A stretch of 64,000 nucleotides of DNA from Doris montereyensis (GCA_037039925.1 JAXRKP010000980.1:33501-97500), one strand, 5' to 3'; positions 1 through 20,103 are shown, counted from the stretch's first letter. Notes: a model not told the origin generated them from the sequence alone. Numbers and translations are program-made.

Positions 1-6613
<6,613 letters not shown>

Positions 6614-6622
<9 letters not shown>

Positions 6623-6733
6623 CTTGTTTGGTTGTGATGGCACGTATCATAGCTTATTTGGTTGTGGTGGCTCGTATCATAGCTTATTTGGTTGTGATGG
6701 CACGTATCATAGCTTATTTGGTTGTGGTGACAC
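6614..6733 (+). repeat. 30-bp tandem repeat x4 spanning the EIF2A stop codon
   Basis: Units start at 6614, 6644, 6674 and 6704 with GTATCATAGCTT(G/A)TTTGG. The first unit contains the in-use stop. Because the period is a multiple of three, each later unit repeats Val-Ser-stop in the same frame. Confidence 0.95.
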
Positions 6734-6809
6734 AGCACAACTCTCTTTCTTTGACAAAGTTCTTCACAAAACTCTTTTTCAATATTTCATATGTATGATT
6801 CACACAACA

Positions 6810-7265
6810 TGAGCTTTGAAAAAGGAAAGATTCACAAGACAAAGAGTTTGAGAAATGAAAGACTCACAAGATATGGAGATAGAAAAGGAAGATTCACAAG
6901 ACAGAGTTTGAGAAAGGAAAGGTTCACAAGACATAGAGTTTGAGAAAGGAAAGATTCACAAGACAGAATGTGAAAAAGGAAAGATTCACAAGACATAGAA
7001 TTTGAAAAAGAAAAGATTCACAAAACATTGGGTTTGAGAAGGAATATTCAAGATTCACAAAACATTGGGTTTGAGAAAGGAATATTCAAGATTTACAAAA
7101 CATTGGGTTTGAGAAAGGAATATTCAAGATTCACAAAACATTGTGTTTGAGAAAGGAATATTCAAGATTCACAAAACACTGTGTTTGAGAAAGGAATATT
7201 CAAGATTCACAAAACATTGGGTTTGAGAAAGGAATATTCAAGATTCACAAAACATTGGGTTTGAG
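6810..7265 (+). repeat. Minisatellite in the EIF2A 3' region, about 31-bp then 39-bp units
   Basis: About 13 units of GATTCACAAGACATAGAGTT plus TGAGAAAGGAAA. From about 7035 on, the units gain an extra TATTCAAG block and become about 39 bp and more uniform. They probably lie in the 3'UTR of EIF2A. Confidence 0.9.
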
Positions 7266-8189
7266 AGAAGAGCCTCCCGACAAACCATTGTAACTTGAAA
7301 TTTTTAGATTTTTAAATATTTGGCTATTTTAGTATATAACTTTATGAGATCTAAGAGGTGTGAACGGTTCTACAAAATACCAAGTAGATTCCAATATATG
7401 GCAAAAACGATTTTGATCTATCACCCTTTGTTACCATTATTTCTTTGCGACTTTAAAGTCGATTTTCTCGGCTACCTGGATTTGGCCATGAAACAGTTTG
7501 TCATGCAGGAGATGATATGTAAACAGATGTGAAGCAGGGATTTGCTCCCCATTGCATTTTTAATTTGGTTTTGTTTTTCTCTTAAATTCAAATCAAGGAC
7601 AAAGGATTTGCCGTCACAATTTAACATGATCATAAAGCATTATATTTTTATTTCCTGGCTTTTTGGCATTTATTATTTATGTGTTACATTATGAGTTCAT
7701 AATAAAAAATTATTAGATTTTATATAGCAACACCCAAACTAATTTATTTGGATGTGATCAAGTTCAATACAGTACATACGTAATGTCATTTTAACCATCC
7801 GTTTACATTGTTTGTGTTGATTTTAGTATAATATTTTTATTTCTAGAGATGCGGGAAGGAGGTCGTGTAACGACACTCTTTGGGTTTTTTGTTTTGTTCT
7901 AATGTAGTAATGTCATTTGCCGTGTTTGAAGTGCTGCCTGCTCAGATTTTAAAAATTCAGACCTTAAGTCAGAGGTCTCTCCATCACCCCAGACTCCTCT
8001 TCCTCTTCCTCCTCTTTTTCTCCTTTTTCTTGTGTTTAAAAAATCTTCATATTAATGAGTTAGGCCGTTAATTTGATTCCCTTCTGAACCCAAAGTGAAG
8101 AGTGTTATAGTTAATAATTGGTAGTGGAGAGTCCGACAGGCTACGCTACAACTACACAAGTAAGTAAAGTTTTCTAAACATTCTCGTGC
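7266..8189. other. Probable remainder of the EIF2A 3'UTR and 3' flank
   Basis: AT-rich, no exon-like sequence. AATAAA at 7701-7706 is a candidate polyadenylation signal, about 1.08 kb after the stop. This is weak evidence because the sequence is AT-rich. Confidence 0.3.
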
Positions 8190-8315
8190 CCACTATGGGT
8201 GGGTGGTTGGCGAGTGCTACTGGTAGGTCCTACTTCTTTCCTTTCACTCTTTCACTTCTCTTTCATCTTGCTGTTTCCTCTTAATTCCCCCTGAGATCAC
8301 CGCAATGGTGGACAG
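8190..8315 (+). mobile_element. Interspersed repeat, family D (pyrimidine-tract element)
   Basis: Core: GTGCTACTGGTAGGTCCTAC, TTCTTTCCTTTCACTC, CTTGCTGTTTCCTCTTAATT, CCCCTGAGATCACC, GCAATGGTGG. The same order occurs on the minus strand at 46310-46425, 51895-51985 and 42825-42915 and, diverged, on the plus strand at 36270-36390. It is a short dispersed element of unknown class. Confidence 0.55.
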
Positions 8316-8642
8316 GTAAATTTCAAAGAAACAAATCAATTATCATTATGCGATAATCATTATTATTCGTATCCTTCTAATAATTAGTAATAGTATTCAT
8401 TATTATTATGATTATTACTAGTGGCGCACTCTGAGTGCTTTTTTTCTAGTTATTTTTATTATTATCATCACATCAATAACTAATATTAATGTGTTATTTT
8501 CTTAGAATTACACAACAAATCATTAATGCTATTATTAAGATTTATCAATAACGGCATTAGGAGAATGAGTAATAGTTGTAGAAGGAGATAATATAATAAT
8601 AGTAGTAGTAGTAGTAGTAGTACTAGTAATAATAGTATTGGA

Positions 8643-8833
8643 GAGGAAATAAGAAATTGAATTTGAAGGCCTAATAGGTCAAACAGAAACTACAAATACA
8701 AGGACAGAAAATTTTCGGCAAGTCGCATGAGAAGGGTGGTGGTATTGCCCGGAAATGTTCTGTCCTTGTACTTGTACTGTCTCTGTTTTACGGATTTCCC
8801 TATTAGGCTTAAAATTCAATTTCTTATTTCCTC
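8643..8833. mobile_element. Foldback MITE with arms of about 75 bp
   Basis: The left arm starts GAGGAAATAAGAAATTGAAT and the right arm ends ATTCAATTTCTTATTTCCTC, its exact complement. Complementarity continues inward through CCTAATAGG, AAACAGA and ACAAGGACAGAA to a short centre. It is 191 bp with no coding capacity. No obvious target duplication. Confidence 0.8.
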
Positions 8834-9591
8834 TTGACTAGTTACCAGCCTACTGCAGTATTATTTCTTAACTTATATCGTTTCATACTATTCATAGTAA
8901 TAGAATTGGTAGTAGTAAGATAAGATATGGTAACCTTTACTGATCCCTAAACAGGAAATTATGTTGTAATAGTCACAGTAGTGGAAGTAGCAGTAGTAGT
9001 AGTACATGTAATATAGTGGTAGTAGTAGTAGTAGCCGCAGCATTTATATACATGTATGTTTAAAACAATATTTTATTGTTAATAATATAGTTATTAAGTG
9101 CTTAGACATTGTTTTACATGTTGACATTATACTTAATTATTGTTCAGTAATACGATTGGAAAATGAGTGATGACATTGACAATCCAAGAACGGTAATGCT
9201 GCAATCCGAATACAAAGTCAGGCTATGGAGACGAAATCATGTGGAGCATCATGTTGAAAGTTTCAAAGGACATTGGTGTCTGCATTTTTTTATTGAATAC
9301 TTCAACTACAATACCAATCTGAGATGCTTTAACTCTGTCCCTGATTTGTATGTAATTTTTTGTGTATAAATCACATACGTTTTTATGTAAAAAAAAAAAA
9401 AATCTTTGAGATTGTGTTGAAAGCAGAGTGCTTTTCAAAGTTGCCTTTTTCATGTAAATTAAGTTAAATGTAATATGTAATAAAGGAGTTAAAAATAATT
9501 GCTCTTCATCCATTTCTGTTTTCGTTTCTGGTGAAAATAAGTGAAGCGAGAGATGCACTCTTGTCTCCAGTCCTATAACTTATAGTATAAA
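8834..9591. other. Intergenic AT-rich sequence with short (GTA)n tracts
   Basis: (AGT)n-like tracts at about 8595-8622 and 8985-9033. The rest shows no gene or element that I can support. Confidence 0.4.
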
Positions 9592-12500
9592 TGTGTATGT
9601 GTGTCCCTGGCACTGTTTACGATGGTGTGTGTGTGTCTCTGACACTGTCTACGATGATGATGTGTGTATGTGTCACTGGCACTGTCTACGATGATGTGTG
9701 TGTGTGTGTGTCACTGGCACTGTCTACGATGGTGTGTGTGTGTGTGTCACTGGCACTGTCTACGATGGTGTGTGTATGTGTGTCACTGGCACTGTCTACG
9801 ATGGTGTGTGTATGTGTGTCACTGGCACTGTCTACGATGGTGTGTGTGTAATGTGTGTCACTGGCACTGTCTACGATTGTGTGTATGTGTGTCACTGGCA
9901 TTGTCTACAATGGTGTGTGTGTATGTGTGTCACTGGCACTGTCTACGATGGTGTGTGTGTGTGTCACTGGCACTGTCTACGATGGTGTGTGTATGTGTGT
10001 CACTGGCACTGTCTACGATTGTGTGTGTATGTGTGTCACTGGCACTGTCTACGATTGTGTGTGTATGTGTGTCACTGGCACTGTCTACGATTGTGTGTGT
10101 ATGTGTGGACTGGCACTGTCTACGATGGTGTGTGTGTGTGTGTGTCCCTGGCACTGTCTACGATTGTGTGTGTGTGTCACTGGCACTGTCTACGATGGTG
10201 TGTGTGTGTGTGTCACTGGCACTGTCTACGATTGTGTGTGTGTGTGTGTCACTGGCACTGTCTATGATGGTGTGTGTGTGTGTCACTGGCACTGTCTACG
10301 ATGTGTGTGACTGTGTGTCACTGGCACTGTCTATGATGGTGTGTGTGTGTGTGTCACTGGCACTGTCTATGATGGTGTGTGTGTGTGTGTGTCACTGGCA
10401 CTGTCTATGATGGTGTGTTTATGTGTGTCACTGGCACTGTCTATGATGGTGTGTTTGTGTGTCACTGGCACTGTCTATTATGGTGTGTTTATGTGTGTCA
10501 CTGGCACTGTCTACGATGTGTGTGTGTGTCACTGGCACTGTCTATGAAGGTGTGTTTATGTGTGTCACTGGCACTGTCTATTATGGTGTGTTTATGTGTG
10601 TCACTGGCACTGTCTATGATGGTGTGTTTATGTGTGTCACTGGCACTGTCTATTATGGTGTGTTTATGTGTGTCACTGGCACTGTCTATTATGGTGTGTT
10701 ATGTGTGTCACTGGCACTGTCTATGATGGTGTGTGTGTGTGTCACTGGCACTGTCTATGATGGTGTGTGTGTGTGTCACTGGCACTGTCTATTATGGTGT
10801 GTTTATGTGTGTCACTGGCACTGTCTATTATGGTGTGTTTATGTGTGTCACTGGCACTGTCTACCAATTGTGTTTGTGTGTGTCACTGGCACTGTCTATG
10901 AAGGTGTGTTTATGTGTCACTGGCACTGTCTATTATGGTGTGTTTATGTGTGTCACTGGCACTGTCTATTATGGTGTGTTTATGTGTCACTGGCACTGTC
11001 TATTATGGTGTGTTTATGTGTGTCACTGGCACTGTCTATTATGGTGTGTTTATGGTGTGTTTATGTGTCACTGGCACTGTCTATGATGGTGTGTTTATGT
11101 GTGTCACTGGCACTGTCTATATGGTGTGTTTATGTGTGTCACTGGCACTGTCTATTATGGTGTGTGTTTATGTGTGTCACTGGCACTGTCTATGATGGTG
11201 TGTTTATGTGTGTCACTGGCACTGTCTATGATGGTGTGTTTATGTGTGTCACTGGCACTGTCTATGATGGTGTGTTTATGTGTGTCACTGGCACTGTCTA
11301 TGATGGTGTGTGTTTATGTGTCACTGGCACTGTCTATGATGGTGTGTTTATGTGTGTCACTGGCACTGTCTATGATGTGTGTTTATGTGTGTCACTGGCA
11401 CTGTCTACGATGGTGTGTGTGTGTGTGTGTCACTGGCACTGTCTACGATGATGTGTGTGTGTGTGTGTCACTGGCACTGTCTATGATGGTGTGTGTGTGT
11501 GTGTGTCACTGGCACTGTCTATGATGGTGTGTTTGTGTGTGTCACTGGCACTGTCTATTATGGTGTGTTTGTGTGTCACTGGCACTGTCTATTATGGTGT
11601 GTTTTGTGTGTCACTGGCACTGTCATGATGGTGTGTGTGTGTGTGTCACTGGCACTGTCTATGATGGTGTGTGTGTGTGTCACTGGCACTGTCTATTATG
11701 GTGTGTTTATGTGTGTCACTGGCACTGTCTATGATGGTGTGTTTATGTGTGTCACTGGCACTGTCTATGATGGTGTGTTTATGTGTGTCACTGGCACTGT
11801 CTATTATGGTGTGTGTTTGTGTGTGTCACTGGCACTGTCTATTATGTGTGTGTGTGTGTGTGTCACTGGCACTGTCTATGATGGTGTGTTTATGTGTGTC
11901 ACTGGCACTGTCTATGATGGTGTGTTATGTGTGTCACTGGCACTGTCTATTATTGTGTGTTGTGTGTGTCACTGGCACTGTCTATGATGTTTGTGTGTGT
12001 GTGTGTCACTGGCACTGTCTATGATGGTGTGTTTATGTGTGTCACTGGCACTGTCTATTATGGTGTGTTTATGTGTGTCACTGGCACTGTCTATGATGGT
12101 GTGTTTATGTGTGTCACTGGCACTGTCTATATGTGTCACTGGCACTGTATTATGGTGTGTTTATGTGTGTCACTGGCACTGTCTATTATGGTGTGTTTAT
12201 GTGTGTCACTGGCACTGTCTATGATGGTGTGTTTATGTGTGTCACTGGCACTGTCTATTATGGTGTGTTTATGTGTGTCACTGGCACTGTCTATGATGGT
12301 GTGTTTATGTGTGTCACTGGCACTGTCTATTATGGTGTGTTTATGTGTGTCACTGGCACTGTCTATGATGGTGTGTTTATGTGTGTCACTGGCACTGTCT
12401 ATGATGCACTGTGTGTTTATGTGTGTGTCACTGGCACTGTCTATGATGGTGTGTGTTATGTGTGTCACTGGCACTGTCTATGATGGTGTGTTTATGTGTG

Positions 12501-15500
12501 TCACTGGCACTGTCTATGATGATGGTGTGTGTGTGTGTGTCACTGGCACTGTCTATGATGGTGTGTTTATGTGTGTCACTGGCACTGTCTATGATGGTGT
12601 GTGTGTGTGTGTCACTGGCACTGTCTATGAAGTGTGTTTATGTGTGTCACTGGCACTGTCTATTATGGTGTGTTGTGTGTGTCACTGGCACTGTCTATGA
12701 TGGTGTGTTTATGTGTGTCACTGGCACTGTCTATTATGTGTGTGTTTGTGTGTGTCACTGGCACTGTCTATGATGTCACTGGTGTGTTTATGTGTGTGTC
12801 ACTGGCACTGTCTATTATGGTGTGTTTATGTGTGTCACTGGCACTGTCTATTATGGTGTGTTTATGTGTGTCACTGGCACTGTCTATTATGGTGTGTGTG
12901 TGTACTGGCACTGTCTATTATGGTGTGTTTATGTGTGTCACTGGCACTGTCTATTATGGTGTGTTTATGTGTCACTGGCACTGTCTATTATGGTGTGTTT
13001 ATGTGTGTCACTGGCACTGTCTATGTGATGGTGTGTTTATGTGTGTCACTGGCACTGTCTATTGATGGTGTGTTTATGTGTGTCACTGGCACTGTCTATT
13101 ATGGTGTGTTTATGTGTGTCACTGGCACTGTCTATTATGGTGTGTTTATGTGTGTCACTGGCACTGTCTATTATGGTGTTTATGTGTGTCACTGGCACTG
13201 TCTACGATGGTGTGTTATGTGTGTCACTGGCACTGTCTACGATGGTGTGTTTATGTGTGTCACTGGCACTGTCTATGATGGTGTGTTTATGTGTGTCACT
13301 GGCACTGTCTATTATGGTGTGTTTATGTGTGTCACTGGCACTGTCTATGATGGTGTGTTTATGTGTGTCACTGGCACTGTCTATGATGGTGTGTTTATGT
13401 GTGTCACTGGCACTGTCTATGATGGTGTGTTATGTGTGTCACTGGCACTGTCTATGATGGTGTGTTTATGTGTGTCACTGGCACTGTCTATTGATGTGTG
13501 TTTATGTGTCACTGGCACTGTCTATGATGGTGTGTTTATGTGTGTCACTGGCACTGTCTATTATGGTGTGTTTATGTGTGTCACTGGCACTGTCTATGAT
13601 GGTGTGTGTATGTGTGTCACTGGCACTGTCTATTATGGTGTGTTTATGTGTGTCACTGGCACTGTCTATGATTATGTGTGTGTGTCACTGCACTGTCTGA
13701 TGGTGTGTTTATGTGTGTCACTGGCACTGTCTATGATGGTGTGTGTATGTGTGTCACTGGCACTGTCTATTATGGTGTGTTTATGTGTGTCACTGGCACT
13801 GTCTATGATGGTGTGTTTGTGTGTGTCACTGGCACTGTCTATTATGGTGTGTGTGTGTGTGTCACTGGCACTGTCTATGATGGGTGTGTGTGTGTGTGTG
13901 TCACTGGCACTGTCTATGATGGTGTGTGTGTGTGTGTCACTGGCACTGTCTATGATGGTGTGTGTGTGTGTGTCACTGGCACTGTCTATTATGTGTGTGT
14001 GTGTGTGTCACTGGCACTGTCTATGATGTGTGTGTGTGTGTGTCACTGGCACTGTCTATGATGTGTGTGTGTGTGTCACAGGCACTGTCTATGATGTGTG
14101 TGTGTGTGTCACTGGCACTGTCTATTATGGTGTGTGTGTGTGTGTCACTGGCACTGTCTATGATGTGTTGGCACTGTCTATGTGTGTGTGTGTGTGTGTG
14201 TCACAGGCACTGTCTATGATGGTGTGTGTGTGTGTGTCACAGGCACTGTCTGATGGATGTGTGTGTGTGTGTGTGTCACAGGCACTGTCTATGATGTTGT
14301 GTGTGTGTGTGTGTCACTGGCACTGTCTATGATGGTGTGTGTGTGTGTGTGTGTCACAGGCACTGTCTATGATGGTGTGTGTGTGTGTGTGTCACAGGCA
14401 CTGTCTATGATGGTGTGTGTGTGTGTGTCACTGGCACTGTCTATGATGGTGTGTGTGTGTGTGTCACTGGCACTGTCTATCATGGTGTGTGTGTGTGTGT
14501 GTCACTGGCACTGTCTATGATGGTGTGTGTGTGTGTCACTGGCACTGTCTATGATGGTGTGTGTGTGTCACAGGCACTGTCTATGATGGTGGTGTGTGTG
14601 TGTGTCACTGGCACTGTCTATGATGGTGTGTGTGTGTCACAGGCATTGTCTATGATTGTGTGTGTGTGTGTGTCACTGGCACTGTCTATGATGGTGTGTG
14701 TGTCACTGGCACTGTCTATGATGGTGTGTGTGTGTCACAGGCACTGTCTATGATGGTGTGTGTGTGTGTGTTCACTGGCACTGTCTATGATGGTGTGTGT
14801 GTGTCACTGGCACTGTCTATGATGGTGTGTGTGTGTGTGTCACTGGCACTGTCTATGATGGTGTGTGTGTGTGTCACTGGCACTGTCTATGATGTGTGTG
14901 TGTGTCACTGGCACTGTCTGATGGTGTGTGTGTGTGTATGTGTGTGTGTGTGTCACTGGCACTGTCTATGATGTGTGTGTGTGTCACTGGCACTGTCTAT
15001 GATGGTGTGTGTGTGTGTGTGTCACTGACACTGTCTATGATGGTGTGTGTGTGTCACTGGCACTGTCTATGATGGTGTGTGTGTGTGTGTGTGTCACTGG
15101 CACTGTCTATGATGGTGTGTGTGTGTGTGTGTCACTGGCATTGTCTATGATGGTGTGTGTGTGTCACTGGCACTGTCTATGATGGTGTGTGTGTGTGTGT
15201 GTCACTGGCACTGTCTATGATGGTGTGTGTGTGTCACTGGCATTGTCTATGATGGTGTGTGTGTGTCACTGGCATTGTCTATGATGGTGTGTGTGTGTGT
15301 GTCACTGGCATTGTCTATGAAGGTGTGTGTGTGTCACTGGCATTGTCTATGAAGGTGTGTGTGTGTCACTGGCATTGTCTATGATGGTGTGTGTGTGTCA
15401 CTGGCATTGTCTATGATGGTGTGTGTGTGTGTGTCACTGGCATTGTCTATGAAGGTGTGTGTGTGTCACTGGCATTGTCTATGAAGGTGTGTGTGTGTCA

Positions 15501-17820
15501 CTGGCATTGTCTATGAAGGTGTGTGTGTGTCACTGGCATTGTCTATGATGGTGTGTGTGTGTCACTGGCATTGTCTATGAAGGTGTGTCTGTGTCACTGG
15601 CACTGTCTATGATGGTGTGTGTGTGTCACTGGCATTGTCTATGAAGGTGTGTGTGTGTCACTGGCATTGTCTATGAAGGTGTGTGTGTGTGACACTGGCA
15701 TTGTCTATGAAGGTGTGTGTGTGTCACTGGCATTGTCTATGATGATGGTGTGTGTGTCACTGGCACTGTCTATGATGGTGTGTGTGTGTCACTGGCATTG
15801 TCTATGAAGGTGTGTGTGTGTCACTGGCATTGTCTATGATGGTGTGTGTGTGTGTGTGATCACTGGCACTGTCTATGATGGTGTGTGTGTATCACTGGCA
15901 CTGTCTATGATGGTGTGTGTGTGTCACTGGCATTGTCTGTGGTGTGTGTGTGTCACTGGCATTGTCTATGATGAGGTGTGTGTGTGTCACTGGCATTGTC
16001 TATGATAGTGTGTGTGTGTGTATCACTGGCACTGTCTACGATGTGTGTGTGTGTATCACTGGCATTGTCTACGATAGTGGTGTGTGTGTGTATCACTGGC
16101 ACTGTCTACGATAGTGTGTGTGTGTGTATCACTGGCACTGTCTACGATAGTGTGTGTGTGTGTATCACTGGCATTGTCTACGATGTGTGTGTGTGTATCA
16201 CTGGCATTGTCTACGATAGTGTGTGTGTGTGTATCACTGGCATTGTCTACGATAGTGTGTGTGTGTGTATGTGGTATCACGATAGTGTGTGTGTATCACT
16301 GGCACTGTCTACGATAGTGTGTGTGTGTGTGTATCACTGGCACTGTCTACGATAGTGTGTGTGTGTGTGTATCACTGGCACTGTCTACGATAGTGTGTGT
16401 GTGTGTATCACTGGCATTGTCTACGATAGTGTGTGTGTATCACTGGCACTGTCTACGATAGTGTGTGTGTGTGTATCACTGGCACTGTCTACGATAGTGT
16501 GTGTGTGTGTGTCACTGGCACTGTCTACGATGTGTGTGTGTGTATCACTGGCACTGTCTACGATAGTTTGTGTGTGTGTATCACTGGCACTGTCTACGAT
16601 AGTGTGTGTGTGTCACTGGCACTGTCTATGTCACTGGCATTGTCTATGATAGTGTGTGTGTGTGTGTCACTGGCACTGTCTACGATAGTGTGTGTGTGTG
16701 TATCACTGGCACTGTCTATGATATGTGTGTGTGTGTGTCACTGGCACTGTCTACGATAGTGTGTGTGTGTATCACTGGCACTGTCTATGATAGTGTGTGT
16801 GTGTGTCACTGGCACTGTCTATGATGGTGTGTGTGTGTATCACTGGCACTGTCTATGATGGTGTGTGTGCACTGTCATGATGGTGTGTGGCATTGTCTAC
16901 ACTGTCTATGTGTGTGTGTGTGTGTCACTGGCACTGTCTATGATGGTGTGTGTATCACTGGCACTGTCTATGATGTGTGTGTGTGTGTCACTGGCACTGT
17001 CTATGATGGTGTGTGTGTGTCACTGGCACTGTCTATGATGGTGTGTGTGTGTCACTGGCACTGTCTATGATGGTGTGTGTGTGTCACTGTCACTGTCTAC
17101 TGTCTATATGGTGTGTGTGTCACTGGCACTGTCTATGATGGTGTGTGTGTCACTGGTGTCTATGATGGTGTGTGTGTGTGTCACTAGCACTGTCTATGAT
17201 GGTGTGTGTGTGTCACTGGCACTGTCTATGATTGTGGTGTGTGTGTCACTAGCACTGTCTATGATGGTGTGTGTGTGTGTGTCACTAGCACTGTCTATGA
17301 TGGTGTGTGTGTGTGTCACTAGTGATGGTGTGATGGTGTGTGTGTCACTGGCACTGTCTATGATGGTGTGTGTGTCACTAGCACTGTCTACTGTGTGTGA
17401 CTGGTGATTGTGTGTGTGTGTGTCACTAGCACTGTCTATGATGTGTGTGTGTGTGTCACTAGCACTGTCTATGATGGTGTGTGTGTGTGTGCACTGTCTA
17501 CTGTGTGTGTGTCACTAGCACTGTCTATGATGGTGTGTGTGTGTGTCACTAGCACTGTCTATGATGAGTGTGTGTGTGTGTGTCACTAGCACTGTCTATG
17601 ATGGTGTGTGTCACTGTGGCACTGTCATGAATAGTGTGTGTGTGTCACTGGCACTGTCTATGATATGGTGTGTGTACTGGTGTCCCCGATGGTGTGTGCG
17701 TTTTTTGACACTGTCTATGATGGTGTTTGTGTGGTGTTTTTTCACTAGCACTGTCTATGATGTTGTGTGTGGTGTTTCACTAGCACTGTTTGATTTGGTA
17801 TTTGTTTTCACTAGCACTGC
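9592..17820 (+). repeat. 8.2-kb minisatellite, units of about 35 bp (roughly 230 units)
   Basis: Each unit is CACTGGCACTGTCTATGATG followed by a GT-rich spacer of variable length. Variant blocks are ordered along the array: CTACGATG (9.6-10.25 kb); TATGATG or TATTATG with the spacer GTTTATGTGTG (about 10.4-13.8 kb); TATGATG with a pure GT spacer (13.8-15.1 kb); CATTGTCTATGAAGG (15.1-15.85 kb); ATCACTGGC with CTACGATAGT (16.0-16.8 kb); CACTAGCAC (17.15-17.82 kb). All three forward frames lack stops within units, giving spurious open frames up to 437 codons. Confidence 0.97.
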
Positions 17821-17965
17821 CCATATTTGAGGTTTATAGATAAGTCGCTGGATAACTACAAAGTACTCGAAAACTTCGTCTGGCCTCTTTTTCAAAGGGA
17901 TTGTTCTCTGGTCTTTCTCTCTCTCTCTCTCTCTCTCTCCCATATTTGAGGTTTATAGATAAGTA
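17821..17965 (+). repeat. 25-bp direct repeat flanking a small CT tract
   Basis: The sequence beginning CCATATTTGAGGTTTATAG occurs at about 17821-17845 and again at about 17940-17964. Between them is 95 bp ending in (CT)13. The duplication joins the end of the minisatellite to the start of the next CT array. Confidence 0.85.
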
Positions 17966-17987
17966 CGATAACTTAAATTACGAAAAA

Positions 17988-18327
<340 letters not shown>

Positions 18328-18539
18328 TTTCAATTCAAGTAAAAACATTCTTTGTTGTCAGTAACATTAGATATTGTCGTAATAAATAGAGACATGCAGA
18401 TATCACAAAGAGAAATCACTGAATAAACCGTAATGGGCTTTTCACCGACATTTCCGTAGAAAATATCACCAAAATGCTAACTAAAATGGGATTAAAAATC
18501 TAGTATGTAAAGATCTACAGGTAACAAAGAAATATGATA

Positions 18540-19565
18540 CACAATTATATAGAACAAATGACACACTGTCAATCTTTATCATTCCATATCGAAATAAGAT
18601 TTCTAAATTGGTTAAAATTTGTTTCAGATCTTAAATGTTCAGGTAATTTGTTCGACAGAACTGCAACAGCATATTTAAATGGTTGTTTTCTGAAAGCATC
18701 GGTTCTAGGTTTACGGATACTGACTACATTGCATATATCTTAAATTAGACCTTCTATCTTTAAATGATATCAAATCTTGGAGACAGGGTGGCGATAACCT
18801 ATTTAAACAATTTGAAAGTTTCAATAGCCATAGCTCGCATTCGTTTGACTTCCAGTGTTGGAATTTGTGCCATCTCCAAGAGACCTTCATGTGTATTACT
18901 ATAGTCATTGCATGTGATTCTAAGAGCTCGTTCTTGATCTTTTTATAATTTCCTTATATTTGATTTCGAACAATTAGAAAAATGGGTTTCTTGGAAAATG
19001 ATCGTTTGCTTAGTGCAAGGGCATGGAATTTTTCTGGATTTGCTTGACACTGGTTTCCTGTTCCAAAGTATCCACACGCTTACCAAAATCAGGGTGATTG
19101 TAAGACAAAATGTTATCATCTGCATAATTATAGTTATAGAGTGTTCCCTCTTTGATGAATAGAAATGTATCGTTAATAAAAAAAACATCAAATAATAAGG
19201 GACATCGAATGGATCCTTGGGGCACACCATTTTCAATAAATTCCCAACCACTGACAACACTCCCAAGCTTCACTTGCTGCTTTCTACCTGAAAGATAACT
19301 TTGGAGCAGAGAAACAGGGTTTTGCGAGAAACCATACGCCGATAATTTGTACAAAAGAATATCGTGGGGCAAACAATCAAAGGCTTTGGATAGATCCACA
19401 AATATGGTAGCGAATAGTGATTTCTATCCAAGGATAGGGCTTCCAGTTTTCTATAAGTATAAGTACATGTATAATCGTTTGGCACCTATGGCTTTTTTTC
19501 TAAAAGCGCAAAGAAAACCTTGAAAAGTATCATTAAAATATTCGGATAGCTGAATCTGTCTGTCT
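18540..19565 (-). mobile_element. Decayed non-LTR retrotransposon (LINE) ORF2 fragment: RT core plus C-terminus
   Basis: The minus strand at 19010-19399 reads MDLSKAFDCLPHDILLYKLS, a SYLSGRKQQVKLGSVVSG block, NGVPQGSI and a YADD motif: the palm of a LINE reverse transcriptase (Jockey/CR1-like clade). Just upstream, in other frames, are FNDTFQGFLCAFRK and LSLDRNHYS. At 18950-18540 the C-terminal region reads LRITCNDYSNTHEGLLEMA, then a frame change into CLNRLSPPCLQDLISFKDRR and FAVAVLSNKLPEH-like sequence. The segment between RT and C-terminus is missing and several frameshifts are present, so it is dead. Its 5' side runs into a CT array. Confidence 0.85.
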
Positions 19566-19574
19566 GTCTGTCTG

Positions 19575-19643
<69 letters not shown>

Positions 19644-19651
19644 CCTCCCTC

Positions 19652-19729
<78 letters not shown>
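19557..19729. repeat. (CTGT)n / (CT)n / (CCCT)n microsatellite
   Basis: Compound array starting with four or five CTGT units and continuing as CT, with a CCCTCCCTCCCTCCCC interruption near 19639-19653. It borders the 5' end of the LINE fragment. Confidence 0.95.
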
Positions 19730-19732
<3 letters not shown>

Positions 19733-20103
19733 CTTGTTCACATTCCTTACTCTCTGTGCTCAAAATATCAGTGCATTGTTGAGAAATTTATGTTCTTTCG
19801 GAGTTTTACACGTTCATGCTTTAAAAATCGGCACTTTTAAGTGTAGACTTGAGAAAACACCCAGAGGACGCTTGAATTTTGGGTATTATTAAAAACAGAT
19901 TGTTCTATTTAATTCAAAAACAAATTATTCTAGATTTCAGAACTGAAATTTTGCCAGAAGTTGAAATGAACAGTTTCTACTGAAATCTACACACACAAAA
20001 GCGTTTTCGCGGCAAAATAACTTTTGTGTTCTTTCAGAGTGCGGCAGCCGGCAATGTACAATGTAGATCTAATTAATATTTTACATATTTATAGTATAGT
20101 AAT
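19730..20103. other. No feature identified
   Basis: AT-rich sequence, no gene or array seen. Confidence 0.4.

Noticed and set aside
9163..9558. Open frames of 68 and 111 codons on opposite strands
   Set aside because: AT-rich, no motif, no splice or poly(A) context; treated as chance.
9664..14026. Long forward open frames (up to 437 codons) rich in Cys, Trp, His and Val
   Set aside because: They are translations of a 35-bp tandem repeat whose units lack stops in all three frames. Frames swap at every unit-length change and there is no start context, splice signal or family similarity.
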